Notes: generated by a model from the sequence alone, not told the origin. Positions 38,146 to 50,360 are shown, counted from the first letter of the stretch. The stretch is 64,000 bases of DNA from Owenia fusiformis (GCA_903813345.2 CAIIXF020000008.1:32574867-32638866); one strand, 5' to 3'. A program made the numbers and translations.

Positions 38146-39041
38146 ACCCTTTCTGAAAATTCTTTAAAATCATGCAGTTTCTCACCATTCTGGACACTTT
38201 TCAAGTGATTTTGGCCATTTGTGGGCCAAATCTGTCAAAAGTGAACCCCCTGTATTTTATCAAAAAATTAACACCCCTTTGGCAAATCCTGGCTATGGGC
38301 TTGTGACATGTCGGTAAGAACCACTTCTTTGTGTTCATTTAGTCAAGAAGTTGATCAAAATGTGTGTTCTGCGCATGCTAACATTTTCCAAATTCAACTC
38401 TTCTTCGAGTTGATACGATTGTCTTAGTCCCTGAGCTGCTGCGAAAAAAATGAAGTGTCGTTGTCCGGTACTCTCTGCCACAAAAAATGAACAAACCGTT
38501 TTAAAGTACTGACTTCGCTTATTTAGAAAATATAATTCGTTTTGATTGTAACAGGGGCTTTTGCCTTTAAAATCTGGTCACACAAGGTTGCCTTCTAAAA
38601 ATAACTTTGTGTACATATTTTTGAACTTTTTACCACATAACTAAACTTTAAGTATGATATCGATTGATTTTGAAAAAAATTAGTACTTTTAATCAACAGG
38701 AGAATATAGAATTTGTGTCAGAGCATGCCTACACTGAAAATGGGTTCTTAAGGACAGTTGAGCAATGTGTGTTTGTGTGTAGAAAATGTCCATTGTGCTT
38801 CCTCTGGTGTGTTCGAGCGTTAACATCAGCTGACTCTAGTCAGATTGACTAATAAAATCTGTATTTTGACCAATTTGAGATTTCGGTATCCAGAGAGCAA
38901 ATGAAAAAAGATTCCTATAACGACATAGTTAAGAAATTTTCTCTGAATATGAAATTAAAAACCGACTTCCGGTAAACTTTTGAAATCTTTGAAGGGCCTA
39001 CCATAGTCATCCTTAATTTATTTACCTTTCTAATTCCAGAT

Positions 39042-39199
39042 GGCCCGCAGTGTCAGGACGCTACCATTTATGCTTGCGATGTCCAAACAGTCGAATTTAT
39101 GTGCGCACGGGACTCCTTGCACGCAGGAAGCATCGAAAAGCCTTCATAAATACGTATCATTATTACTGGAATTTTCCCGGTGGTATGACTGGTAGGGGG
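39042..39199 (+). other. Possible isolated 3'-terminal exon
   Basis: A strong acceptor (TTTACCTTTCTAATTCCAG) precedes a GC-richer stretch open in more than one frame. One frame reads MARSVRTLPFMLAMSKQSNL onward to RWYDW and stop; another reads GPQCQDATIYACDVQTVEF onward to a stop. No partner exons are recognised in 38150-39040, so I cannot choose a frame or product. Confidence 0.2.
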
Positions 39200-39526
39200 A
39201 AAATCGTAACCCATTTACAATTTAATCGCAAATTGAATTTCACATATCACAACAAGTACATGAGGTGTGACATATAAGTGGATGAAGAGTCGATGGGTGA
39301 TCGAGATATCCATACCTACGAGACCTCATCATGCTACACCCGGGTACACATGCTTTGAATGTATTGCTAAGCAACTGTTTTATTCAAGGGAAAGAATAAA
39401 ATACTGTATTTTCAATGCAAAACATATTTGTACTTTCAAACAAATTAATCTGTGTCGCTGGTATCAACACACACGACACAGGCTTTAGTAGAATAACTGA
39501 TTTTGAAAATATCAATTATTGTAAAT

Positions 39527-40483
39527 GAGTGGTATCGATATGGAAATTGAATTCAACAATGCTTTTGTCTTAAACCAATCATTGAAAACATTCTGTAAAA
39601 AACACGGTATTTTATGTAATGTTGACTGATTGACAACAATTTAATGCGAAAATTATTTAGAAATATTTTATATAACTGTTTTTGTTAACATTTTTTTGTT
39701 TTTTTTAGTGCAAATGTTTTTGCTCCTTTCTACCAATTCTTGAGAATGAAATAAAATGTCTTTCCGAACCTTGTAGGAACAAAATAGCATATACAACATG
39801 TTTTTAGACCTCTTAAAGGGTGACGCATATCGTTAAGCAAATCGAACGCTCGTTTCTGGTGTTGCTCACCATTTAGTATAAAAGGCTCGATCCCGGAATA
39901 ATACTCAAGGGTTCAAAGCCTCGAGGTCGTTGTGTCAACACTTCTAACTTTTATATAACATTGGTACAGTTTAGATCGTCACACATTTATAAAAGGGAGA
40001 TTTTCATTTTAACAAATATTCGGGAAGCTTATCGGAACCCTTTAATATTATAGTTATATAAAGGAATTTTTGGTTGATTTTAAAAAAGTATTCAAAAAAT
40101 AAAAACAAAATCCCCCTAAAATAGATAAAAATCAAGATAAACCTTTTATTTCATTAACAAGATAGTTTTTTAAAATCAACCAAAATTTCTTTTGTACAAT
40201 TACAATATTGAGAGACCTAAACATGTTGTGTTTATGTCGTTTTGTCCCAATGAGGTTCGGAAAGATGTTTCATTTCACTCTGGAAACATGATAGCAAGAA
40301 CAAAACAAGTGTTTGTTGTGTTTTCTAAAACAATATAGATGAAAGTATGTATATATTTTTCAAATTATATTGTGACCATTCAAAACATGACCATTAAATT
40401 GACGATGTGTTAAATTCTTAGATTTTATATGACTGGTTTAATAGAAACGTCTGTTCAAAAAGTTCTCCATATCGATACCACTC
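39527..40483. mobile_element. Foldback element with about 300-base inverted arms
   Basis: The outer ends are GAGTGGTATCGATATGG (39527) and CCATATCGATACCACTC (to 40483). Inner parts also pair: CTTTCCGAACCTTGTAGG with CCAATGAGGTTCGGAAAG, and AACATGTTTTTAGACCTCT with AGAGACCTAAACATGTT. Arms run about 39527-39835 and 40195-40483, with an AT-rich spacer. There is no ORF of note, so it is a non-autonomous foldback or long-TIR element. Confidence 0.8.
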
Positions 40484-40590
40484 CTTTGCCCCAATATTTT
40501 CGCTACCATTTTTATTCTGTTTAAGATCAGGTCTTGAGCCAATACGAACACGTTTTTAAGCTAATGGCTATACATAATTATAACCAGAGA

Positions 40591-43475
40591 CATATTATTA
40601 TTCAATGCTTTATTGTACTAAAAATCCCTTTCGGGTGAGTGTACAGCAAATAAACATGATAAAATAAAACTAAAACTATACATACAATTACAATAACATA
40701 CAATGCAAATTTTACATGGCATATAATGCCAATATAATGTGATTGACTGATCATTAGATATATACCAACAACTACTATTAGCCTACACCTACATGTATAT
40801 ATTTATATTGATAATATAGTTGTTGATCTCTTTTCAATTATTTCATAAAGGTATTTTGCAAAGGTGATACACATGTTACCCTCAGCATTAAACATATAAT
40901 TAGCCTTTTCTTCGGTAGTCAATACAGTTAGATTTGGGCAAATCGAGTTAAACGTATCAAAGTATTCATATCTCATTTTTTCCAATTTTTGGCACTCAAA
41001 AATAAAATGAGGTCTGTACCAGTGGTGATTTTACATAATTTGCATTTTCTTTGATCTCTCGGAACTATTGGTCTTGTATACCTTCCTCGCTCTATTTCTA
41101 AATTGTGTGCACTTATTCTTAATCGCGTCATAGATTTCCTATGTTCGGCGTTCTTTATTAAATTCAAATATGGTTCTTTTCCCCATCGTTGTTTGATATT
41201 ATTCAAAAATTCTAATTTCCCTTTATTATCATTGACAGTTTTTTCCCAATATTTTATATATCTTTTTTCAAGGATTTTCTTAATATCAAGCGGTTTACTT
41301 TTAATGTAATTTTTATCTTGTGGTTGAACATATGCCATTATTTTATCAATGTCATAGTACCATGATGGTTGATTATCAACTTTTGATAGTTCAATACTAT
41401 CTGCATATGCATTAATTAGTAATGAACTCGTTCCTTCATTTTCTATATGATCTAAGTATTTAACTTGTTGGTAAAATATATTGATAAACAGAGGGAATCT
41501 ACCTAACTCACCCATCGTAGCTAAATTACTCGTTTTTCTATGCACCCCTAATAGAAACTTCAAAAAAGATAGATGTAGTAATTCCGGTGGAAGTGACTTG
41601 TCATATTTCATTTCAAGGCCAAAATCTTTATTTTTCAGAAGATCTTTATTAGTTATTAGACCAGCACCCCAGATTTCACATCCATATAATAAAATTGGTT
41701 TTACTAATATGTCAAATAATTTCAGGCACAAAGTTAGGTTAATATCACCATGTGTAAGCATACTTATCAATTTGAATTTCGCCTTTTCTGCTTTTTCTTT
41801 GATAAAGATTGCAGCTTGTTTCATCGATCCGTTGGCATGGAATTCCAAATAAGTATACTTTGATACGTTTTCAATTACCTGGTCCCCAATGTAGAATATA
41901 TCATTACATCGTTTACCACTTTTATTAAACATTACAATTTTAGTTTTATCAGTATTGATATCTAAGTTCCATTGTTTACAATAATTGTTTAATTTTTTCA
42001 ATTTTATGTCCATATCAGTTTTATTTGCAGTAATTATGGCTAAATCATCTGCAAATAGCAGGCAACTTATTTTTTGTTTTTGTAATTTTAAGTCTGATTC
42101 AAGTGATAATTCTTCAACAACATCATTGATGTAAATATTAAACATTAATGGACTGAGTGGGTCCCCCTGTTTAACCCCCCTCTCACATTTAAAGATATCA
42201 GTAAGGTCACCGTTACTGTTAATTCTAACTGATGCCATTGAATTAGTATACATGTGTTTTACCATGTGATAAAAATGACCTCGAATTCCTGCTTGGAGAA
42301 GTTTGAGATACAGTCCCTTATGCCATATCGTGTCAAATGCTTTTCTTAGATCTACAAAGCAAATATACATTTTCTTTTTCTCAAAGTGTATAAATCTGTC
42401 AATTAGCGTACGAATAATAAACATATGGTCTGTGGTTCGTGACTTTTTCTTGAAGCCGATTTGGTTTTCCTGTAACATTTGATTTTCTTGAACATAGTTA
42501 TATAAACGATTATTCATTATTATGGAGAACAATTTTGACAAGCAGTCTGATATAAATAGTCCACGATAATTTCCAGGATTACTTGAATTACCCTTCTTGA
42601 AAACAGTTATTATTGATGATACATTCCACTCTTTTGGGAAGAGTGTATTTGAAAACATAGTATTAAACATCTTTAAAATAATATTCCCTATCACAGGGTA
42701 TGATGTTTTTATCATTTCATAACTGACACCATTATGGCCAGTCGCCTTTTTATTTTTCAGGCCTTTCACTGCTTGCCAAAGCTCTTCATCCGTTATTTTA
42801 TAATCTAAATTATCAAATGTTTTATCATTTTCCAAAGCCTTTATTTTCACATCCATAGTCGTGTCATTTGATTTATCTGTAAAAAGCTTGGAATAGTGAT
42901 CATACCAGCCTCGAGGTGATATATCATTTCCGTCACTACCCTTTTCATTATTTCTAATTTTGTCCAATAATTCCCAATATTCTTTAGGGTCTGTTTCATA
43001 CAGATTTTCTAACCTATTTAGCAGTTCTTTTTTATATTCTTTCTGTTTACCTTTACAACACTTTCTATAATGCTTTAAATATTTGAAATAATTGTGTCTA
43101 ACACAGCTATCATTGGGATTTTTCGTCAGTATCTGACCAAGGGATTTAACTTTCTTTCTTAATTTAACACAGTCATTGTCATACCATTTATTTGATTTTA
43201 TTTGTTTCCTCTTACCTGACATCTTTTTCTTTTTCAGTGTAAGTTTGGCTGCATTTATAAATATACTTTCAACTTGAGTATTTATAGAATCTATGTTTAA
43301 ATTATGTAAATTTTCAAGATCTTTCGTAATTTGGTTAATTAACCCAATATTAGTTTGACTTGTTAATGCATCTGCGAAATTTTTAGTTTGTGTTGGGTCC
43401 CATTTAAATTTACTAGCAGAAATCCGTTTGATAACATATATTATATGTCTCTGATTTAACAAGAGAGCAATATCA
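40591..43475 (-). mobile_element. LINE (non-LTR retrotransposon) fragment, 5' truncated
   Basis: The element spans the reverse transcriptase ORF and a 3' tail that on the minus strand reads TTAGTACAATAAAGC then (AAT)n-like sequence near 40591, a usual LINE 3' end. The endonuclease domain is missing: the open frame begins after a TAA at the position expected for the end of that domain. The reading frame is broken near 41012. Confidence 0.85.
40803..43462 (-). pseudogene. LINE reverse transcriptase, frameshifted
   Basis: The main frame is 43462-40973 (829 codons). Reverse transcriptase motifs are intact: FVDLRKAFDTIW (about residue 370), RGVKQGDPLSPLMFNIYIND (about 430) and the catalytic FADD (about 470, at 42041-42055), followed by thumb-like sequence and a C-terminal CKLC zinc-knuckle start. 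Near 41012 the frame shifts; the second half of the knuckle (H-x4-C) and the last 60 or so residues continue in the frame at 40803-40985 and upstream of it. The first in-frame ATG is codon 81, so the present start is not native. It most resembles jockey/I-like LINE reverse transcriptases of marine invertebrates; the clade is unsure. It is not expected to be active. Confidence 0.85.
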
Positions 43476-43879
43476 CTTTGAGGTTAGGTCTTTCGCTTTC
43501 ACTTCACAACTACTTGTTGACATCTTATAATCTTCACAACTAGTGACATCTTATCCTTGGCCCAAGAGAAATTCATTGCCTTACATTATGATCTGCTGCT
43601 GTGAAAGCAGTGAAGGACCGATATTGAAGGATGGTGACATCTATATAATGTTTTGAATGTAAATATGCTTCCCCTGGAGTTTTATGTCGACTATCTAACG
43701 TGATATCTATCTGTCAAAACTTAAAACATCTCAGTTCTGAATGTGGAGTGAAATATGTAAATCAGAACACTGTTATGACCCAAGCAATTGCTGTAATTTT
43801 TATTATTATTCACATATTTTTCATTCAATGTACCATATTAACATATTGAATGCATATATACAATACACAATAATGTCGG

Positions 43880-44121
43880 AGATACTTCGTATCGTATCGT
43901 ATACGTTTCATTTCATTCCGAACAAATGATACCAAAACAAAAGAAGTGTCTGATGTGTTTTCTAAAATAATATAGAGAAAAGTATTATATATATTTCAAA
44001 TTATAATGTTTCCATCCAAAAGATGACCATTAAATTGACGATATGTAAAATTTCCAGAATGTTTTGATGACTGGTTTAAGAAAAACGTGTGTTCAAAAAG
44101 TTCACCATATCGATACCACTC
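43880..44121. repeat. Third arm of the foldback family, on the far side of the LINE
   Basis: About 240 bases match the right arm of the 39527-40483 element in the same orientation: GTTTCATTTCATTC, GTGTTTTCTAAAA, GACCATTAAATTGACGAT, GTTCAAAAAGTTC and the terminal CCATATCGATACCACTC, up to CCTTTGCC. Together with the left arm at 39527 it would make inverted ends enclosing the LINE. Confidence 0.75.
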
Positions 44122-44415
44122 CTTTGCCTTGCCAATTTGAATTTGCCTCGTCTATTTTAGACCATCGCCACGTCTCTGCTTGTTATTAGTATTATTAAGT
44201 ATCAACTTATATTGTGATATAAATGTAAGTGCAAACATGAATTCGAAAAATTGGATGTTTTTATAAAGAAAGTATTTAGTTAAATATTCACATATTCGCA
44301 AGATGCAGGTCCACCAAGCAATAAGTGTCAGGCATTGAAGATTTGTGTAGTTTTACTATACTACTTATTTACATAATGTTTTATTATGCGATATAGCATC
44401 AGGTGGAAGTAGTTG

Positions 44416-44499
44416 ATCGTGTTGTAGATCTAGACTTAGTGCAGATAAAGTCGTGGATCGTCTTGTAGATCTAGTTTTAGTGCAGATAAAGTCAGATCG
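44416..44499. repeat. Two tandem units of about 42 bases
   Basis: GATCGT(G/C)TTGTAGATCTAG followed by TTAGTGCAGATAAAGTC occurs twice in a row. The rest of 44122-45200 is AT-rich with no supported gene. Confidence 0.75.
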
Positions 44500-45200
44500 T
44501 CATTAAGAAGCATTTAAAATCGAATCCACGGCAAAATTTGAAATAATAAAAATATTCCACACGGACCTCAGAGAACAAACTTCAGGTTTTATAATCCTTG
44601 ATTTTATCGATCAAAAAATATTTTTTATCAATTTTTTCGATATCTGCTGAAATATGGTATGCATATACTTGTGTTGATTGTTAAATTTCAAAATAGGTAG
44701 GGTAAAGAATATGTAAAAGTCGTTTTATCTTGTCCCAGAAGCAATATTTTGTTATTTTTATCGCCTAGAATTCCTTTAAGTGCGCTTGGATGAACTGCTC
44801 TTGTTGAAAACGTGTGAGCATGTAATTTGCAACGCATTGCGCTCACTGTTCTTGTTCATGATACCTATAAGGGGGAAACTGCCGCGGGCAATTCAAAAAC
44901 GCAATCTTTGAGTTTGAGATTACATAAATGCATTTCATAATATAAAATTGGTAGTTGGGTGAAAACCTATAAATAGCATCATAGGGAATAAAAAGGTAGG
45001 TGCTTATGCAGGTCAAATGTCATTTGTCAGATTATCATCAAACTTTCACAACAAAAGTTTCATTAAATGAACTAAATAATTCCCAAATTTCCAAGATTGA
45101 CTGAGTTAACAAATATTTCGTGTTTCCTGTTTCTTTGGACACTCTTTAGAAAAGTACCATCTACTTCATAACTAAAATAACAGAATGGGATACTTTGATA

Positions 45201-46646
45201 TTACTGTTGTAGTTTATGAATGGACCATTCCACATACATCAACAATATATTGAGACAAGACGCGACCAGTGCCATGATAGCAGATATAGCAAATGACCAT
45301 CGACTACACACCTCCCCATAACATTCGTTGGAGCCTGGAGGGCTGTTTGAATCATAAACTAAACTAAAGATTTTTTGAAATACAAGCGTTCCCATACCTT
45401 CGCCAAGCAGGGTAATACCCATGTTTTGTCCGAAATACTTGTTGCCAAATAGCTCAATAACAATAATAGGCAAGAATACAAACGTTGCTCCGTACACTGC
45501 ACTAAAACATATAGAAATAGAAAACAAGCCTAAAAAGTCCTGATTGAAAAATATGAAGAGAGTTTGGCAAATGCACATCAAAAAAGATGTGAGCAGTATC
45601 AACGAGGAGATGGGCAATTTCTTCCAATTTTTCAAGATGTAATCAGGAAGTATGCCACAAAGAAGGCGACCTACAGAGCTACAAATAGGAATGACCGTCG
45701 TAAATAATGTTGACCTTGCTTCTAAATGTGCAGATTTTAAAACAATTGTGATATTCACGTTGAATGATGTGCAACTCCCACCAATAATGAAAATTATCCA
45801 AAATAAAAGATGAAATCTTACAGTTTTTATAACTTGGAAATAGTTAAGTTGGGGTTTATTTGAAGATATGTCTTCGAGCAGTGGAGTCTTGGCATTATGT
45901 TTATATTTATTTTTCTCCTTTTTCTCGCTTACTTCTTCTTCGGCAGTAATGTTTTTATTGTCCTTGATTTCTTCCTTTGTAGCTTTCGTTTCCTTTATTC
46001 CTGTATCCTCCAAAGTTTGTATTGTTTCTACTGTCACTATCCTATAACCCACAATCCCGAGCAGATTGACAAAAGCAGAGCAAATAGCGAGGAAAATCAT
46101 GAATCCTCCAACGTTCTGATTCTCTTCGTCCATAACGTGTCCCCGCATAAAATACTTGTCGTATATAAGACTGAAAATGCCAGGGCTTACGGCAAAAATA
46201 GCATAGAGAAGACCTATAATTTTGCCACGTTGATTTCCTTCAAAATTTACGGAGTTGGTTCCAAGACTTGAAATACCAGTAAGTCCGTTTCCAAGCAATG
46301 TGATAAAATAAAAAATGCACATGAGCCAAATATTTGATGCAAAATATGCAGTAAACTTTGTTGTCATCCACATCAGAGTATACCCGAGCCCAACTATTAC
46401 AAGAGCCACTATAGATGTCACTTGTGGTCCAACTCTATCGAAAACAATTCCAACTGGAAGACCCACAACGTAAGCTCCGATTTGACCACTAGTTGCGATA
46501 TTCTCAATATCGGTTTGAGTACAGTTCAATTTTTTCTTTACAGCAACTGCGAATATATTCCAAATATATTGAGTTCCACAAAAGAACATTCCGAGAATTC
46601 CTACAAATAACGAAACGTATTTCTGGATTTTTATTGTGCAATCCAT
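45201..46646 (-). CDS. Nodulin-like major facilitator transporter, intronless
   Basis: 481 residues, about twelve membrane helices in two halves. The first half matches the nodulin-like domain: FFCGTQYIWNIFAVAVKK, then a loop and GLPVGIVFDRVGPQ (the usual GxxxDRxGxR loop after TM2) and GTNSVNFEGNQRGKIIGL. A charged cytoplasmic loop (KEEIKDNKN to KNKYKHNAKTPLLE) links to the second half, with GRLLCGILPDYI repeating the loop motif. Relatives are known in plants, protists and several invertebrates; substrates are mostly unknown, so none is assigned. The whole gene is one exon, unlike the other multi-exon genes here, which suggests a retrocopy or an ancestrally intronless gene. The start is the first ATG of the frame. 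Confidence 0.85.
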   Translation of the reverse strand: MDCTIKIQKYVSLFVGILGMFFCGTQYIWNIFAVAVKKKLNCTQTDIENIATSGQIGAYVVGLPVGIVFDRVGPQVTSIVALVIVGLGYTLMWMTTKFTAYFASNIWLMCIFYFITLLGNGLTGISSLGTNSVNFEGNQRGKIIGLLYAIFAVSPGIFSLIYDKYFMRGHVMDEENQNVGGFMIFLAICSAFVNLLGIVGYRIVTVETIQTLEDTGIKETKATKEEIKDNKNITAEEEVSEKKEKNKYKHNAKTPLLEDISSNKPQLNYFQVIKTVRFHLLFWIIFIIGGSCTSFNVNITIVLKSAHLEARSTLFTTVIPICSSVGRLLCGILPDYILKNWKKLPISSLILLTSFLMCICQTLFIFFNQDFLGLFSISICFSAVYGATFVFLPIIVIELFGNKYFGQNMGITLLGEGMGTLVFQKIFSLVYDSNSPPGSNECYGEVCSRWSFAISAIMALVASCLNILLMYVEWSIHKLQQ

Positions 46647-46930
46647 TTTAGTATGTCCACGTATGGCACCTAGTTTTCGGGATAAGACGATTGTACGAGA
46701 CGGATTGCTGGAACGCGACGAAAGAACTGCTACTTAGTAAACAGAATTGATGAAGCGGGTAATTTGTCAAATACTTCTTTCGATAATTAGAAAGTTAAAG
46801 TATATATTTGCAAAAATGGTGATCAAAAAACAAAAGTCTTCTGGGTCACGGCGAGTGGCATAATTTCTTCGAGTATCTTCAGTTACAAATCAACCATACT
46901 TGGATCGATTCGTACCATTCCATTAATTTT

Positions 46931-47124
46931 TTAGCCCGTAAGTGGAGGAACAAACCTATTCAGGATCACAAACTGTCTCTTGGTAAGAGGCGGCCCATTG
47001 AACCCGCTCAATGCGGTCCTTGCGAACGAATTGTCCAGTAGTTCCTGAATATAACGATGATCGAAAACGCCGCGTCTCTCTCTACCCCACCGCGGGCCGG
47101 GGCTGCTCTCTTCAGGGGTCACAA
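46931..47124 (-). other. Possible 3'-terminal exon of an unrecognised protein
   Basis: A GC-richer patch preceded on the minus strand by a TTTTGAACAG acceptor reads VTPEESSPGPRWGRERRG, then FDHRYIQELLDNSFARTALS and a tail ending NRFVPPLTG before TAA. Composition differs clearly from the flanks and resembles real coding sequence. No partner exon is visible to the right (47130-47440). It could also be a processed or transposon-derived fragment. Confidence 0.35.
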
Positions 47125-47442
47125 CTGTTCAAAAGTTATTATATTTTTCTTTGATTATAGTAAGTCAATGACCATATACAAGTTGTATTTTCAAAATCAC
47201 TTGTATCACCACGCGCTCCGTAGACGTGGCTTGCTTGTTAGACGACAAATTTCACTCTCATGAATATATCTATGAAAATAAGTGTGTAATATATGCAAAT
47301 ATGCAATATTGTGCAGCTAGATGAATTCGTCAAGGATACAGAATGCGGGCTACAGGACGCCATATAGCAAAACTTGAAACAATGTCATTAAGAGGGTTAT
47401 TTCTTTTACTAAGAAGTTGTCATCACTAATAATAATAATAAA

Positions 47443-47566
47443 CAGAATCGTCGATTTAATTCCTCTCTTAAGTTACATAAACGGTTTGGGTTAAAAGTGC
47501 AGATCTTAACTGTTTTTCGAAAAACCGTTTATGTAACTTAAGTGAGGAATTAAATCGACGATTCTG
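47443..47566. repeat. Near-perfect hairpin with 45-base arms
   Basis: CAGAATCGTCGATTTAATTC to AAACGGTTT pairs with the complement ending at 47566, with one or two mismatches, around a 34-base loop. High arm identity suggests a young insertion or a structure kept by function. A short AAT repeat lies just left. Confidence 0.8.
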
Positions 47567-49689
47567 TTGTCTTCTGAATTATTTGTTCGCAAATATGTAC
47601 ATTTTCTTAAACATATGATACAAATATACGTTTGTTTTAAAAATTTCGTGGGAATTCTGCCTACAACGTGTGAAATAAGGAAAAAAGAAAAATCGTACCT
47701 TCGATGTTCCGACATTTTGTTACCAAAACGAACCGTTTCGGTAACCAGCGTAATCGAGTGGATCACCAGTGACTGTGCATGTGTTCTAATAAAAAGCTCT
47801 TATGAACGAAACATTACACTAAAACATTAATCTCAATGAGACTTTTTTGTTTAAAACAAAAGCAAAACTCAGCAAACCTATCTCACAATTCATTCTGTAA
47901 AAAAATATTCAAGAAACAAAAAATAAGGGTATTTACAGGTACAATGACACTCCACCCAATATTTGAGCTTTAAAAGAGATGAAACGGGAGAAAAATAGCT
48001 GAAAAAAACGACAATGCATAACAATTTTTCAAACGTTTGACTGATATGGTCACTAACCGATATGTCTCGGGGATCGATATTGATGTTATCTCATGTCAAA
48101 TTCCTTTGTAGGTTTGGATAATCGAGGAACAATCAGAGATTAAACCTGACTCAATTTCGAACTTAGGGTGTGAGTACCGTAATCCAACACGAAATTCGAA
48201 AATTCTGAACACTACTTTGCACATATGGCGTTCGTGACCAACTATGAAACACTTACCACCCCCCCCCATAGTGTTATATATCAAAATGTACCTGTTCATA
48301 TAGGGGTTCGATTGATCTACATCAAATTATAGGGAGTCTGGTTACTTTTTGAGATATTAGCGTCCATTTATTGTAACTCTCATTTGTTACCATTTGCTCA
48401 ATTCTGAGATGATGGGCACACGCGTAGTAAACATTCTCACGCTGGAACTATTTTGACCTAAATCGCTATTTTCGTAATTAAAATGAAAGTTGAACTCCTC
48501 CCCTTTATTTTGATACCAAATCATGGCATACTAGGTACCCTAGAAGCCAACTACATGTATGGCGTTATTTAGAACAACATCACAGATTTTCAAATGGACT
48601 ATATAGGGGTCATACCTTTTTTGCGGATGGGTATGGAACCTTACACATTAAAAAAGATGACGTTATTCAAATCCGGGTTCTGGTCAAGCTTCGAAAGAAA
48701 CTCGGATGAAGATAAAATTGAAACAACGCAAGAAAAGCAATCTTCGATTTCGGTTTTCTTGGAAAAAGAAATCTGTGATTTTGGTTTTCTTGCAAAAATG
48801 AACGTTTGGAAAGACTTTGGAAAACTAAGGAGGATTGAAAGAAATGCTTCCACATCTTAAAATCGATCAGAACTAGCGCGAAAATGAGTCAAAAATCAAT
48901 TTATGTTTATGCTATATGTGCAAATATAGACCAATGCAATGCAAATGTACGCGAACTATAATATCTCCCAAAAGATCCACACTACGTTATCAAATGGTAA
49001 AATTGTTTAAAGAATTTAAGCCCATATACTTGTAGGATGATTCAACACAGCAATCGCCTATTCGTTCGATTTCCTTACTCTCCGCCCGCCCGTCAACTCT
49101 CTCGGATATCCACGCATTATATGGGGATCTATATTGCCTCATGCATTATATTTTAATGCTTGTCATCTTATTATTGAAAAAATTAACATTATGGCTGAAA
49201 CTCCCTAAATTACAGCCCACAGCTTTGCGGCACATTATGCCTAACTATCTGAAATACTAGTATACACAAGTTAGGCCATGTACACATATGTTTTTTTTCA
49301 TACTGTTGCAATATGGTCATTTGATTCCTTATTTTTTTAATTCAAAGAAATCAATAGAATTGTGAATCGGACTTCAGTGTGTGTGTCCGGACACACTAAC
49401 AGACGGACGAACGGACGGGCGGATTCCTATATCCTTAAACGAACTTCCTTCGTGAGACCGTAAGGACTAAAAGTATGAAGAAGGCATATCTACATGTATA
49501 AGTAAGCCACGCAAAAGGTAACGGCTAAAATTCGCATTCTTACCGAGTTAATTAATCCTATTTATGCATTGAATTATAACAATATAACCCTTTTTAAAAA
49601 AAAGTAAACATAATATTTCCTAATCTGACAAACTCATATCCAGAAGCCGTTACCTATAATCATCATCAGGCCTGGCTACGCCCAAGACG
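47567..49689. other. Non-coding stretch
   Basis: AT-rich; a poly-C run at about 48260. ORFs here (for example 48594-48860) have no recognisable motif or splice context. Nothing further supported. Confidence 0.5.
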
Positions 49690-50360
49690 TGTACCAAATA
49701 CACCCCATGCAGACAGATCGACTGAAATTACATTCGTATGATGTGAGACTCGACATTCACCACGAAACTTGAAATAATTTGTCACCCATGGAGCAAATTA
49801 TTTTTTTACTGCTTGATAAATGGTGAATGACAGGCGCATTTAGTTGTATAAGTATGAGAATAGCATGATGTCTTGATATTTCAAGGTAACGTCGTTTGAA
49901 AAGTAATGGCGGTGATTGAAAAAACGATGTAAAGATAAAACCGCAACGAAATATTTGTAGATTTCTTTGAAGAACTAAAATATATACATCACATTTATAC
50001 ATGTTTATTTCTGTTTTGAAAAATTCGATATGCGATTTCTTAGTTTATCAAAGAAATCTACAAATATTTCGTTTCGGTTTTATCTATACATCGTAATTTC
50101 AATCAACGCCATCACTATTCAAACGAGTTATCTTGAAATATCAAGACGTCGTGCTATTCTCATACCAATAGAACTTATAGAATGTGACTGTCATTCACCA
50201 TTTATAAAGCAGTAAACATTAACTTGCTTCATGGGTGGAATTTTTTTTCTAATTTCTCAGTGAATGTCGAGTCTCGCATCATACCTTGGAATAAAATCAG
50301 TATTCCCAGATCATAGGAATGTAATTTTAGGCGATCTGTCTGCACGGGGTGAAAAAGTAC
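49690..50360. mobile_element. Foldback element of about 670 bases
   Basis: The left arm runs from CACCCCATGCAGACAGATCG through TGAGACTCGACATTCAC and ATTTCAAGG to ATTTGTAGATTTCTTTG. The right arm holds the complements in reverse order, ending CGATCTGTCTGCACGGGGTG, with a roughly 30-base insertion near its outer end. The loop is about 55 bases. Short similar ORFs in both arms follow from the symmetry and are not genes. Confidence 0.8.

Noticed and set aside
48594-48860. 88-codon plus-strand ORF with charged residues
   Set aside because: Contains an internal short duplication (TTTTGGTTTTCTTG) and antisense frames of equal length; likely chance.
49757-50215. Two similar ORFs on opposite strands
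   Set aside because: They are the two arms of a foldback element, so similarity follows from the inverted repeat.
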